Assembly: GCF_000292525.1 (NCBI RefSeq)
Contig: NZ_AEYF01000018.1
Coordinates: 248,001 to 312,000, forward strand
Reading direction: 5' to 3'
DNA from: Rhizobium sp. CCGE 510
GTDB lineage: Bacteria > Pseudomonadota > Alphaproteobacteria > Rhizobiales > Rhizobiaceae
DNA length: 64,000 nt
Shown: positions 19,535 to 28,316 of the stretch, one piece after another
Layout of the letters: every line of letters starts with the position of its first letter
Numbering within the stretch: position 1 is the stretch's first letter
The notes under the pieces: model-generated
The model's input: the letters and a program-made list of their open reading frames with translations, nothing else
Database searches by the model: none
What the model was told of the DNA's origin: nothing
Made by a program: the position numbers and the translations under genes

Positions 19535-19731
19535 GGATACCTCTTATGCATAAATATTCATTCATCAATATTCTTTCACAAAAAAGCGATTGTCAAGCCC
19601 CTTAAGGCCCCACCTTGCAATTGCAGACCTAGAAAATCCTATTGACAGCCGGAAGGCAAATTGTTAATGAATTTTCCAGCATCAGTGAATATTTATTCTC
19701 AGAACGATTAGCCTGAGCATGGGGAGGAACA
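19535..19731. promoter_or_regulatory. Divergent control region of the sugar/polyol locus
   Basis: For the minus operon, TTGACA (complement of 19591-19596) is followed after 17 bp by GAATAT (complement of 19568-19573). For the plus operon, TTGACA at 19642-19647 is followed after 17 bp by TAATGA at 19665-19670. Each promoter has a TGAATATTTAT box just downstream of its -10: complement of 19548-19560 and 19686-19698. The symmetry suggests a SorC repressor blocking both promoters. A ggggagga ribosome-binding site precedes the permease ATG. Confidence 0.6.
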
Positions 19732-20712
19732 ATGGTGGCGCTCGATATCAATGAAAACGGGCTTTCGTCCGGCGCTTGGTTGAGCAAGCTCAAGGGAGCC
19801 ACCGGCCCGCTCGTCGGGCTGCTCGCACTTTGCGTCTTTCTGAGCATCAGCACCGACACGTTCCTTTCGGTTCGCAACGGCCTCAACATCCTCGATCAGA
19901 TCACCGTCCTCGGCATAATGGCCGTCGGAATGACCTTTGTCATTCTGATCGGCGGCATCGATCTCTCGGTCGGCTCGGCACTCGCTCTTGCAATGATGGT
20001 CATGGGCTGGACTGCGAATGTCGCCGGCTTGCCGCTGCCGGTCGCGATCGCTTTTGCTCTGGTCGCATCGGGGATTTCGGGGCTGATCGTCGGACTTCTG
20101 GTGACGCAGTTCAGGGTTCCAGCCTTCATTGCCACTCTTGCGATGATGTCCGCGGCTCGCGGCGTCGCAAATATGATCACCGACGGCCAGCAGATCGTCG
20201 GGTTCCCCGACTGGTTCATGATGCTGGCAATCGATCGCCATTTCGGCGTGTTGACCGCCACTGTGTTTCTCATGCTTGCGGTTGTTCTTGCGGCGTGGCT
20301 TTTCCTGCACTTCCGGTCCGAAGGTCGCATGCTCTACGCGGTCGGAGGAAATCCGGAAGTCGCGCGCCTTGCGGGTATCAACGTCCCACTCGTGACGATT
20401 GGCGTCTACGTCGTAAGTTCCGTCCTTGCGGGGCTCGCAGGCATCGTACTCGCCGCCAGGCTGGATTCCGTCCAACCATCAAGCGGTCTGGGCTATGAGT
20501 TGGACACCATCGCTGCGGTCGTCATCGGCGGGACTTCGCTCTCCGGCGGCGCAGGCGGCATCGGCGGAACACTGATCGGTGTTCTTATCATCGGCGTCCT
20601 TCGCAACGGGCTCAATCTTCTCAACGTTTCGCCGTTCCTGCAGCAGGTGATCATCGGCATCGTCATCGTGCTCGCGGTCGGCGCAGAGACCATTCGCCGG
20701 CGTCGCGCCTGA
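19732..20712 (+). CDS. Sugar ABC importer permease (RbsC type)
   Basis: The 326-residue hydrophobic protein has 8-10 membrane spans and the RbsC/BPD_transp_2 landmarks TFVILIGGIDLSVGS near residue 64, VARLAGINV and GTSLSGGAGGIGGTLIGVLIIG. It forms the membrane channel of a ribose/xylose-family importer. Here it precedes the binding protein and ATPase, an uncommon gene order for this family. It is the first gene of the plus-strand arm, under the divergent control region. Confidence 0.93.
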   Translation: MVALDINENGLSSGAWLSKLKGATGPLVGLLALCVFLSISTDTFLSVRNGLNILDQITVLGIMAVGMTFVILIGGIDLSVGSALALAMMVMGWTANVAGLPLPVAIAFALVASGISGLIVGLLVTQFRVPAFIATLAMMSAARGVANMITDGQQIVGFPDWFMMLAIDRHFGVLTATVFLMLAVVLAAWLFLHFRSEGRMLYAVGGNPEVARLAGINVPLVTIGVYVVSSVLAGLAGIVLAARLDSVQPSSGLGYELDTIAAVVIGGTSLSGGAGGIGGTLIGVLIIGVLRNGLNLLNVSPFLQQVIIGIVIVLAVGAETIRRRRA

Positions 20713-20751
20713 CGAACGGGGTCCGCCGGGTCGGCGGGCCGGAAATTCCAC

Positions 20752-20803
20752 CCCGAGGGTTTGGGGCGGATCAATACCCCGAGGGGGAGGACATACCCGA
20801 GGG
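20752..20803 (+). repeat. Three CCCGAGGG copies between permease and binding-protein genes
   Basis: CCCGAGGG occurs at 20752-20759, 20778-20785 and 20796-20803, inside the 117-bp gap before the binding-protein start. A GC hairpin (ggtccgcc/ggcgggcc) lies just upstream at about 20720-20740. Their role is unknown; an mRNA processing or anti-terminator structure is possible. Confidence 0.5.
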
Positions 20804-20829
20804 TTCCATCAAACAACGGAGGAAATACA

Positions 20830-21759
20830 ATGAAAATTGCGCGCACCATACTCGCGTCTGCTGCACTGCTCGGCCTCACGCTCGGCCCCGTACACGCAGC
20901 CGAACTGAAGAAGCTCGGCTTGGCTGTTGCCAACCTTCAGGCAAACTTCTTCAACCAGATCAAGCAATCGGTCGAAGCCGAAGCCAAGAAGCGCGGCATC
21001 GAAGTCATCACGGTCGACGCAAAGGGCGACGGGCCGACACAGGTCAATCAGATCCAGGACCTGCTGACCCAGAAAATCGACGCGCTGATCTACATTCCGG
21101 CAGGTGCGGCCGCTGCGACCGTTCCGGTCAAGCTCGCGAAGACCGCAGGCATTCCGGTCGTAAACGTTGACCGCAACGCCGAGGGCGCACCTGGCGACAC
21201 CTTCCTTGCAACGGATTCCGTCGCCTCTGCCAAGGCGGTGTGCGACTACATCCTGAAGGAAGCCGGCGGCAAGGGGAAGATGGTCATCATCCACGGCCAG
21301 AAGGGCACGACGCCGGAAGTCGATCGTTCGAAGGGCTGCGCTGAATCGCTCAAGGCATATCCTGATGTGAAGGTTGTCGCCGAGCAGTTCTCGAACATCT
21401 GGAGCCAGGACGAAGGATTCCAGATCATGCAGAATATGCTGCAGGCAAATCCGGACGTTTCGATCGTCTTCGCCCAGGCCGACGGCCTCGCCCTTGGCGC
21501 CGCGCAGGCGATCAAGGTCGCCAATCCTTCCCAGAAGATCGTGGTTGGCGGCTTTGATGGTGACACCGCGGCTCTCGAAGCCCTCAGCAAGGGTGTCTTC
21601 AATGTAACTGCGACCCAGCAGACGCAAAAGATGGGGCGCGATGCGGTTGAAAATGCCGCCAAGCTTGTCGCCGGAGAAAAGGTGCCGCCGGTCCAGCTCA
21701 TGGATGCCACGCTGACAACCAAGGAAAACGTCGCAGGCTTCATCGCCAACCATCCCTAA
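20830..21759 (+). CDS. Sugar ABC importer periplasmic binding protein
   Basis: The 309-residue precursor starts at the ATG at 20830, which follows ggagg and gives a clean Sec signal peptide (KIARTILASAALLGLTLG, cut after VHAA). The mature part is a type I periplasmic-binding fold (Peripla_BP_4, RbsB-like), with NFFNQIKQSVEAEAKKRGIEV, DLLTQKIDALIYIPAG and IVVGGFDGDTAALEAL. It should bind a pentose, tetrose or polyol. It lies between the permease and ATPase genes, with a hairpin-rich repeat downstream that may stabilise its message. Confidence 0.93.
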   Translation: MKIARTILASAALLGLTLGPVHAAELKKLGLAVANLQANFFNQIKQSVEAEAKKRGIEVITVDAKGDGPTQVNQIQDLLTQKIDALIYIPAGAAAATVPVKLAKTAGIPVVNVDRNAEGAPGDTFLATDSVASAKAVCDYILKEAGGKGKMVIIHGQKGTTPEVDRSKGCAESLKAYPDVKVVAEQFSNIWSQDEGFQIMQNMLQANPDVSIVFAQADGLALGAAQAIKVANPSQKIVVGGFDGDTAALEALSKGVFNVTATQQTQKMGRDAVENAAKLVAGEKVPPVQLMDATLTTKENVAGFIANHP

Positions 21760-21760
21760 A

Positions 21761-21862
21761 GCATGTCGCGCAAAAGTGTGCCGCGGTTTTGCGGCAACGA
21801 CATGCGAGGATTGAAAGTGTTAGAGCGCCCTTTGCGCGTCCGAAAGGACGCACGGCGCTCTA
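21761..21862. repeat. RIME-like intergenic palindromic element (copy 1)
   Basis: Two hairpins are present. One has GCATGTCG/CGACATGC ends (21761-21768 and 21798-21805) enclosing aaaagtgtg...gcggtttt. The other is TAGAGCGCC...GGCGCTCTA (21821-21862) with an inner gcgtcc/ggacgc stem. The aaaagtgtg-gcggtttt core recurs at 48075-48124 and 56099-56141. It separates the binding-protein gene from the ATPase gene inside the operon. Confidence 0.75.
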
Positions 21863-21891
21863 ATGAAACTAACGTCTTGAGGAGGTGTGCC

Positions 21892-23370
21892 GTGACTGAT
21901 CCAGTTCTTTCCCTGAGAGGCATATCCAAGTGGTATGGGCCGCTCCAGGTTCTGAAGAATGTCAGCTTGGACGTTTATCCGGGTGAAGTGGTAGCGCTTC
22001 TCGGTGAAAACGGTGCCGGCAAGTCGACGCTATCCGGCATTATCGCCGGGTCACGCACACCATCCGAAGGATCGATGACATGGCTGGGGCAGCCTTATGC
22101 CCCGGCCACCCCGAGGGAAGCGATCGACAAGGGCGTCGTCCTTATCCATCAGGAGCTGCAGCTTCTGCCGCAGCTGTCGATCGCGGAGAACGTCTTCATC
22201 GGACGTTGGCCGATGAAGAACGGCGTCGTCGACCGTGCCCAGATGGTTCGCCGCGCTCAGGAGCAGCTTGCTCGCCTGAATCTTCACATACCCGCCACCC
22301 GCAAGGTCGCCGGCCTTTCCACTGCAAATCAGCAACTCATCGAGATCGCCAAGGCGCTGGCGCTCAATGCAAAGCTCCTGATCCTCGACGAACCGACCGC
22401 GGCCCTTGGTGGCGCCGAGACGGAAGCCCTTTTCGAACAGGTTAGAAAGCTTCGCTCAGGGGGCGTCGGCATCGTCTACATTTCCCACCGCATGGAAGAG
22501 ATCAAGCGAATAACCGACCGGGTCGTCGTTCTTCGCGATGGCGAGCGCGTGCAGGAATTTTCCGACAGCGCAACACCGGTGCGAACGATCGTCGAGAGCA
22601 TGGTCGGACGCCCGCTTGACCGCTTGTTCCCGGCCCTGCCGGTTCCGACAGACCATCCAGTACTCCAGGTGTCGGGCCTGAGCTCGCCGGACAACTCATT
22701 CCGTGACGTGACCTTCGATGTGCGGGCCGGCGAAATTCTCGGGATCGCCGGGCTGGTCGGCGCCGGCCGCACCGAGCTGGTGCGTGCAATTTCGGGCGCG
22801 GACCCGATCAGTGCAGGTTCGATCAAGCTGGAAGGCGAAGAGCTCAGGCTGCGCGATCCGGCGGACGCGATCGCCAAGGGCATCGTCATGGTCCCGGAAG
22901 ACCGCAAGGAGCAAGGCCTGGTTGTTGGCCACCGGATCGGTGAGAACATTATCTACGCCAATCTTGACAAGCTGGGTGGGCGTTGGATTACCCCGCGCGT
23001 CAAGCGCGCGTTTGCGGAGAAGGCAGTTGCCAAGTTCGGCGTAAAGGGCCGTGCGGAGCAAAATGCCTCGGACCTGTCCGGCGGCAACCAGCAGAAGGTC
23101 GTCATCGCCAAATGGCTGATGCGCGATCCTAAGGTCGTCGTACTCGACGAACCGACGAGAGGCATCGACGTCGGCGCCCGAGCCGGCATCTACGACATCA
23201 TCGTCAATCTTGCCAAACGGGGCGTGGCGGTCATCGTCGTAAGCTCAGACCTAGAGGAGGTTCTCGGCGTTTCCAATCGCATTCTTGTGCTTGCCCAAGG
23301 CAAACAGGCAGGCATTCTCAACCGTGACGAGGCGAATGACGTTTCGGTCATGGAGCTAGCTACCATCTGA
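21892..23370 (+). CDS. Sugar ABC importer ATPase (RbsA type, two domains)
   Basis: The product has about 492 residues from the GTG at 21892, chosen because gaggaggt lies directly upstream; the longer frame reads through the repeat element. It contains two nucleotide-binding domains. The first has Walker A GENGAGKST and ILDEPTAAL. The second has the signature LSGGNQQKVVIAKWL and VVLDEPTRGIDVGA. The degenerate Walker A of the second half (GLVGAGRTE) is usual for RbsA/XylG-type proteins. It energises the importer formed with the two preceding genes. Confidence 0.94.
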   Translation: MTDPVLSLRGISKWYGPLQVLKNVSLDVYPGEVVALLGENGAGKSTLSGIIAGSRTPSEGSMTWLGQPYAPATPREAIDKGVVLIHQELQLLPQLSIAENVFIGRWPMKNGVVDRAQMVRRAQEQLARLNLHIPATRKVAGLSTANQQLIEIAKALALNAKLLILDEPTAALGGAETEALFEQVRKLRSGGVGIVYISHRMEEIKRITDRVVVLRDGERVQEFSDSATPVRTIVESMVGRPLDRLFPALPVPTDHPVLQVSGLSSPDNSFRDVTFDVRAGEILGIAGLVGAGRTELVRAISGADPISAGSIKLEGEELRLRDPADAIAKGIVMVPEDRKEQGLVVGHRIGENIIYANLDKLGGRWITPRVKRAFAEKAVAKFGVKGRAEQNASDLSGGNQQKVVIAKWLMRDPKVVVLDEPTRGIDVGARAGIYDIIVNLAKRGVAVIVVSSDLEEVLGVSNRILVLAQGKQAGILNRDEANDVSVMELATI

Positions 23371-23392
23371 ACAGACAGAGAAAGGAAGAGCG

Positions 23393-24181
23393 GTGTCCGA
23401 CATCACTCTGAACGCCCCGAAGCTTTTCGATCTTAGCGGCCAGGTTGCCATCGTAACCGGCGCTGGGAGCGGCATTGGGCAGCGCATTGCCATCGGCCTT
23501 GCACAATGCGGCGCCGACGTGGCGCTGCTCGACCGTCGAACCGACGACGGGCTGGCCAGGACGGCCGAACATATTCACGCCGCCGGTCGCCGTTCGATCC
23601 AGATCGCGGCGGATGTCACCAGTAAGTCTTCCCTTGCAGAGGCGGTAGAACGGACCGAGACAGATCTCGGCGTATTGACGCTTGCAGTCAATGCTGCCGG
23701 CATCGCCAACGCCAACCCGGCCGAGGAGATGGAGGAGGACCAATATCAGACGTTGATGGATATCAACCTGAAAGGCGTCTTCCTTTCCTGCCAGGCCGAG
23801 GCTCGCGCCATGCTGAAGAACGGACGCGGCGCCATCGTCAACATCGCTTCCATGTCGGGCGTGATCGTCAATCGGGGGCTGAGCCAGGCGCACTATAACG
23901 CCTCGAAGGCAGGCGTGATCCATATGTCGAAGTCTATGGCGATGGAATGGGTCGACCGCGGCATTCGCGTCAACACCATCTCCCCCGGATATACGGCAAC
24001 GCCGATGAACACCCGTCCGGAGATGGTACATCAGACCAAGCTCTTCGAAGAGCAGACGCCAATGCAGCGAATGGCAGCGGTGGACGAAATGGTCGGCCCG
24101 GCAGTGTTCTTGCTGTCGAATGCAGCAAGCTTCGTGACCGGCGTCGATCTTCTCGTCGATGGCGGTTTCTGCTGCTGGTGA
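23393..24181 (+). CDS. SDR-family dehydrogenase of the sugar/polyol locus
   Basis: The 262-residue short-chain dehydrogenase starts at a GTG with aaaggaagagcg upstream. It has the dinucleotide motif TGAGSGIG near residue 22, NAAGIAN, catalytic serine in IASMSG and YNASK near 165. It resembles polyol/ketose dehydrogenases of the ribitol, xylitol and threitol type. It lies 22 bp after the ATPase gene in the same operon, so oxidation of an imported polyol to a ketose before phosphorylation is the natural reading. The substrate is inferred from context only. Confidence 0.9.
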   Translation: MSDITLNAPKLFDLSGQVAIVTGAGSGIGQRIAIGLAQCGADVALLDRRTDDGLARTAEHIHAAGRRSIQIAADVTSKSSLAEAVERTETDLGVLTLAVNAAGIANANPAEEMEEDQYQTLMDINLKGVFLSCQAEARAMLKNGRGAIVNIASMSGVIVNRGLSQAHYNASKAGVIHMSKSMAMEWVDRGIRVNTISPGYTATPMNTRPEMVHQTKLFEEQTPMQRMAAVDEMVGPAVFLLSNAASFVTGVDLLVDGGFCCW

Positions 24182-24472
24182 CACGAAACGCGCATTGCCG
24201 GCAACTCGAAAACGATCTCGCTTCCTCCCTGGCAGAGATCGAGGCGCTGAAGGGGATAACGGGTAGACGGCGTGCGATATCGTCGTCTGCCCGCCCCTCA
24301 CGCCGATCGAAAGGGCCTGTGGAACGGACAGAGGGTTCGGGTCTCCACGGGCTGCTGAAGTCTTCGGAATTCACCGAGATTATCTCGGCAGCCGCTTGAG
24401 CTCCAAAAATGATCGCAGGCCGGGTCGCGCGCCCAGATCGCTATCTATCCACGCTACCGGGAAGGAAAGAAC
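24182..24472. other. Intergenic stretch between two SDR genes
   Basis: A short plus-strand frame (GTG at 24178, stop at 24399) overlaps the SDR stop by four bases but has no recognisable sequence or convincing codon bias. I treat the stretch as non-coding. It includes the likely promoter and ggaaggaaag ribosome-binding site of the next SDR. Confidence 0.4.
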
Positions 24473-25255
24473 ATGAAACGCTTTGAGCAAAAGACCGTCG
24501 TGATTACCGGGGGCAGCCGCGGCATTGGCGCGGCCATCGCCAGGCGCTTCGCCCGCGAAGGCGCCAATCTCGTCGTCTCCGCCAACGAGGACCTTGTCCA
24601 CGGCGTTGCCGATAGCATCCGAGCAGAAGGCGGCAAGGCGATTTCCTTCATCGGCGATGTCACCGACAAGGCAAGCGTCATCGCCCTTTACGATGCTGCC
24701 GAGAAGGAATTCGGCTCTGTCGACGTCTCGATCCAGAATGCCGGCGTCATCACCATCGCCCGCGTCGAGGACCTCTCCGAAAACGAGTGGGACAAGGTCA
24801 TGGCCGTCAACACCAAGGGCGTCTTCCTCTGCGCCCAGGAGGCGATCGCCAGAATCCGCAAGCACAAGCGCGGCGGCCGCATCATCAACACCGCCTCCGG
24901 CCAGGCCCGCGACGGCTTCATCTACACCCCGCATTATGCCGCCTCGAAAATGGGCGTAGTTGGCATCACCCAGAGCCTCGCCAAGGAAGTCGCCACCGAA
25001 AAAATCACCGTCAACGCCTTCTGCCCCGGCATTATCGAGACCGACATGTGGGCGTATAACGACCAGGCCTGGGGCAAACTGCTCGGCAACTACGCCCCCG
25101 GCGAGTTGATGAAGGAATGGGTCGAAGGCATCCCGATGAAACGCGCCGGCTCCGGCGAAGACGTCGCCGGCCTGGTCACCTTCCTCGCCAGCGAAGACGC
25201 CGCCTACATCACCGGCCAGACGATCAATGTCGACGGCGGGTTGATCATGTCGTAG
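24473..25255 (+). CDS. SDR-family oxidoreductase
   Basis: The 260-residue protein has TGGSRGIG near residue 13, NAGVI, INTASG and YAASK near 160, giving a complete classical SDR active site. It resembles sorbitol, acetoin/butanediol or 3-oxoacyl reductase-like SDRs; the substrate cannot be decided. Its codon use (heavy in gcc, ggc, atc) looks like the general background more than the preceding sugar locus. It is separated from that locus by about 290 bp, so membership is doubtful. Confidence 0.88.
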   Translation: MKRFEQKTVVITGGSRGIGAAIARRFAREGANLVVSANEDLVHGVADSIRAEGGKAISFIGDVTDKASVIALYDAAEKEFGSVDVSIQNAGVITIARVEDLSENEWDKVMAVNTKGVFLCAQEAIARIRKHKRGGRIINTASGQARDGFIYTPHYAASKMGVVGITQSLAKEVATEKITVNAFCPGIIETDMWAYNDQAWGKLLGNYAPGELMKEWVEGIPMKRAGSGEDVAGLVTFLASEDAAYITGQTINVDGGLIMS

Positions 25256-25322
25256 GTGGGATTCCGGCCTTACCTGCCATATGCCTTTCGCATGCCGCTC
25301 AAGGCGTTCGTCGCTAACGCTC

Positions 25323-25492
25323 CTCACCCCCCTCATCTGCCCTGGCGGGCATCTTCTCCCCGCTGGGGAGAAGGGGGAGCAAGCCGCCTTTCTCATTTCC
25401 ATAAACGATGCCTTCAGGAAGGGCGGCACGCCGCCACGAGTCCCTTCTCCCCAGCGGGGAGAAGATGCCGGCAGGCAGATGAGGGGGGTGAG
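25323..25492. repeat. Large inverted repeat, family B (copy 2)
   Basis: Arms at about 25323-25373 and 25444-25492 are inverted copies built on cccccctcatctgcc and catcttctccccgctgggg. The order of motifs is the same as at 11096-11285, but the central 70 bp are unrelated. It fills the gap between two convergent SDR genes. No gene is seen between 25256 and 25648. Confidence 0.85.
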
Positions 25493-25648
25493 CGGCAAAG
25501 CCGCGAACGCGCTGAGCGAAAGCGAAGGGCAGCGACAGAGCACCACAACCAGCCCTCGTCCTGAAGTTTGGAGGCCAGAGGCCGGAGCCTCGAAGGACGA
25601 GGGCGGGTGGCTCGACCTCCGACATGCACCAGCCACCCCTCACCTCAT

Positions 25649-26416
25649 TTACGTCCGACTGATCGAAACCCCGCCATCCGCCAGCATCGCCGTGCCCGTC
25701 ACGAAGCTCGACATATCAGACGCCAGGAACAGCGCCGCATTGGCGATCTCTTCCGGTTGCGCCATGCGTTTCAGCGCATGCAGACCCTCCACGAAGGCGA
25801 GCAGGTCCGGTGTGGCATCCGGCGCGTTGGTGATGCTGGCCGGCGTGTCTGTGCCGCCGGGTAGTAGGGCGTTGGCGCGGATCTTCAGTCGCCCGAGTTC
25901 GGCGGCAAGTACCTGCACGAAACCGATCAGCCCCGCTTTGCTCGCCGCATAGGCAGCCATTCCAGGCATGCCGACGGTGTGGCCGACGAAGGTCGAGGTG
26001 AAGATCAGCGATCCACCACGCTCTCCCATCGCCGCCGACTGGTGCTTGGCGCCGAGGAAGGCGGCGGTGAGATTGGTTTCGATCGTCTCGCGCCAGCCCT
26101 CCGGCGACAGCCCGGCGACCGGCCCCATCTCGCCGAGAATGCCGGCATTGTTGAAGCCGATATCGAGCCCGCCGAAGCGTGAGACAGCCGTCTCGACGAG
26201 CCTTGCCTGCAGCGCCTCGTCCTTGACATCACCCGATATGGCGACGGCCTGCCCGCCCTCCGCCTCGATCTCGGCGATGACGGCATCGAGCGCGTCCTGC
26301 CGCCTTCCATTGATGACGAGCTTGGCGCCCTCCAGCGCAAAGCGTTTCGCCGCCGCGCGGCCGATGCCGGAGCTGGCGCCAGTGATGATCGCGACCTTAC
26401 CGTTCAGAAGTGTCAT
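25649..26416 (-). CDS. SDR-family oxidoreductase
   Basis: The product is about 255 residues from the ATG at 26416, which has gaggaga upstream; a start 13 codons earlier lacks this. Motifs are TGASSGIG near residue 12, NNAGI, a serine in TSTFVG and YAASK near 150, then an ALLPGGTDTPAS loop and the usual C-terminal TGTAMLADGGVSISRT. It is a typical NAD(P)-dependent SDR of unknown substrate. It is a single gene convergent with the previous SDR across a repeat element. Confidence 0.88.
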   Translation of the reverse strand: MTLLNGKVAIITGASSGIGRAAAKRFALEGAKLVINGRRQDALDAVIAEIEAEGGQAVAISGDVKDEALQARLVETAVSRFGGLDIGFNNAGILGEMGPVAGLSPEGWRETIETNLTAAFLGAKHQSAAMGERGGSLIFTSTFVGHTVGMPGMAAYAASKAGLIGFVQVLAAELGRLKIRANALLPGGTDTPASITNAPDATPDLLAFVEGLHALKRMAQPEEIANAALFLASDMSSFVTGTAMLADGGVSISRT

Positions 26417-26756
26417 GTCCGTTCTCCTCAGTTGTCGAGGCATCTGAGATCTCAAACATCAGCCGATGCAGCCACCCGTTTCCCGCGCGAGGAAAATAAA
26501 AACTGCCTATGGCTGATGATTTCGGTCAGAGCGACTGCGCCACAGCGGAGCATGTTTGAAGCCTTGATCGCCGCGCCGGCACGATTGATTTTCCTCGATG
26601 AAACAGGATCTGACACGTATCCCACGCACATCCCGGCGTTGACGTCTGCACCATTGTGCGCTGCATCATCGATTTATCCTGGGTGTGGCATTCATCCGAT
26701 TCCCTTCAACTATCTTCCCGACTAAGAAGGGGCGCACAGGTAACGGGAATCTCTTC
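26417..26756. other. Gene-free region before the DMT transporter
   Basis: No coding frame with support was found. It lies between the divergent SDR and transporter genes and presumably contains both promoters. Confidence 0.45.
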
Positions 26757-27665
26757 ATGCCGCGGTCACGCAATACTGAGGGCGCCATCTATATGAGCAT
26801 GGCGATGGCCGGCTTTTCGGCAAGCGACGCTCTCTCCAAATCGGTGATCGCCTACATGAACGCTGGCGAAATCATGTTCTTGCGCGGCCTTTTCACCAGC
26901 CTGCTGGTCTATCTGATCGCCTGGAAAATGGGCGCGCTGCGCTCCTGGCGCATCGTGCTCAAGCCGGTCATCATCCTCAGGATCATTTGCGAAATGCTCG
27001 CCGCCGTCACCTATATCACCGCGCTCGGCATGATGCCGATCGCCAATGCCTCGGCGATCCTGCAGTCGCTGCCGCTGGTCGTCACCTTCGGCGCGGCGCT
27101 CTTCTTTGGCGAGCCTGTGGGTTGGCGGCGCTGGTCGGCAATCCTCGTCGGTCTTGTCGGCGTGATGATCATCATCCGCCCCGGCCCCGAAGGCTTCACC
27201 GCCGCCGCCCTCCTCTGCGTCGGCTCGGTGTTGTCGACGGCCAGCCGCGATCTCGCGACCCGGTCGATCGACCCGGAGATTCCCTCGCTGATGATCACCG
27301 TCGTCACCGCCATCTCCGTTTCCTTCTTCGGCGCTTTGCTCATTCCCCTGCTCGGCGGCTGGCAATCGGTCAGCGCCACCTCGCTCGGGCACCTCGTGCT
27401 CGCCTCGGTGCTGGTGCTCGTCGGTTACCAGTCGGTCATCCTCGCCATGCGCACCGGCGAAATTTCCTTCGTTGCGCCGTTCCGCTATACCAGCCTGATC
27501 TTCTCGTCGCTGCTCGGCTTTTTCTTCTTCGCCGAAGTGCCGGACAGTTGGATGCTGGTAGGGGCTGCGATCGTCATCGCCTCCGGCCTCTATACGTTCT
27601 ATCGTGAGGCCAAGCGCCGCGTTTCGCCGATCGCGCAGGAATCCGCGCCGCGCTCACCGGTATGA
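26757..27665 (+). CDS. EamA/DMT-family transporter
   Basis: The product is about 302 residues from the ATG at 26757; the open frame extends 24 codons further but without membrane or ribosome-binding support. There are ten hydrophobic segments in two EamA repeats, with the first starting GAIYMSMAMAGFSASDALSKSVI and inner landmarks EIMFLRGLFTSLLVY and ASAILQSLPLVVTFGAALFFGE. Such proteins export or import small metabolites; direction and substrate are unknown. It is 18 bp upstream of mobA but unrelated in function. Confidence 0.87.
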   Translation: MPRSRNTEGAIYMSMAMAGFSASDALSKSVIAYMNAGEIMFLRGLFTSLLVYLIAWKMGALRSWRIVLKPVIILRIICEMLAAVTYITALGMMPIANASAILQSLPLVVTFGAALFFGEPVGWRRWSAILVGLVGVMIIIRPGPEGFTAAALLCVGSVLSTASRDLATRSIDPEIPSLMITVVTAISVSFFGALLIPLLGGWQSVSATSLGHLVLASVLVLVGYQSVILAMRTGEISFVAPFRYTSLIFSSLLGFFFFAEVPDSWMLVGAAIVIASGLYTFYREAKRRVSPIAQESAPRSPV

Positions 27666-27683
27666 CGAAGGTTCTGGGGCAGG

Positions 27684-28316
27684 ATGATGGCTGAATTCTC
27701 GCTGGAAAAGTCCAAAATAGCAGGCGTCGTGCTGGCCGGCGGCCGCTCGCAGCGCATGGGCCGTGACAAGGCGGGCGTGATGCTCGGGGCAGAAAGCCTG
27801 CTCCGCCATGTCTTGACCCGCCTCTCGCAGCAGGTCGTCGCGGTTGCCGTCAATGCCGATGCCGCCGCCGAGCACGTCGTCGTCATCCCTGATCTTTTTC
27901 CCGGCAAGGCCGGGCCGATGGCCGGCATCCATACGGCGATGGTCTATGCCGCCGGCCTGCCCTCGATCAGCCATGTCGTCACCGTCTCTGTGGATTGCCC
28001 GTTTTTCCCGGCCGATCTCGTCGCCCGGCTGGCGGCTGCAGTCGAGCACCCGTCACAGATTGCCATCGCTACCTCCGAGGGCCGCAGCCATCCTGTCTTC
28101 GGCCTCTGGCCGGTGGCATTGGCCGCCGATCTCGAAGCTTGGATCGCCACCGACGAGAAGCGCCGCGTGCGTGACTTCCTGTTACGGCATGACGTTACGG
28201 AAGTAATGTTTCCGCTGCATCCGACCCGCGCCAGCCTGCTTGATCCCTTCTTCAACATCAACACGCCGGATGATCTCGTCGAGGCGGAACGCTGGCTGGA
28301 GGCCCTGCGCGTATGA
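27684..28316 (+). CDS. mobA: Molybdenum cofactor guanylyltransferase MobA
   Basis: The 210-residue enzyme transfers GMP from GTP to molybdopterin to make the MGD cofactor of bacterial oxidoreductases. The nucleotide-binding signature AGVVLAGGRSQRMGRDKA is near residue 12, followed by VIPDLFPGKAGPMAGIHTAM and SVDCPFFPADLV with the metal-binding aspartate. The C-terminal NTPDDLVEAERWL is typical. It overlaps mobB by four bases, forming a mobAB pair. Confidence 0.95.
   Translation: MMAEFSLEKSKIAGVVLAGGRSQRMGRDKAGVMLGAESLLRHVLTRLSQQVVAVAVNADAAAEHVVVIPDLFPGKAGPMAGIHTAMVYAAGLPSISHVVTVSVDCPFFPADLVARLAAAVEHPSQIAIATSEGRSHPVFGLWPVALAADLEAWIATDEKRRVRDFLLRHDVTEVMFPLHPTRASLLDPFFNINTPDDLVEAERWLEALRV

Noticed and set aside
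24178..24399. Small plus-strand frame (GTG) overlapping the SDR stop by four bases
   Set aside because: It has coupling-like spacing but no recognisable sequence and weak codon bias; listed only as intergenic content.
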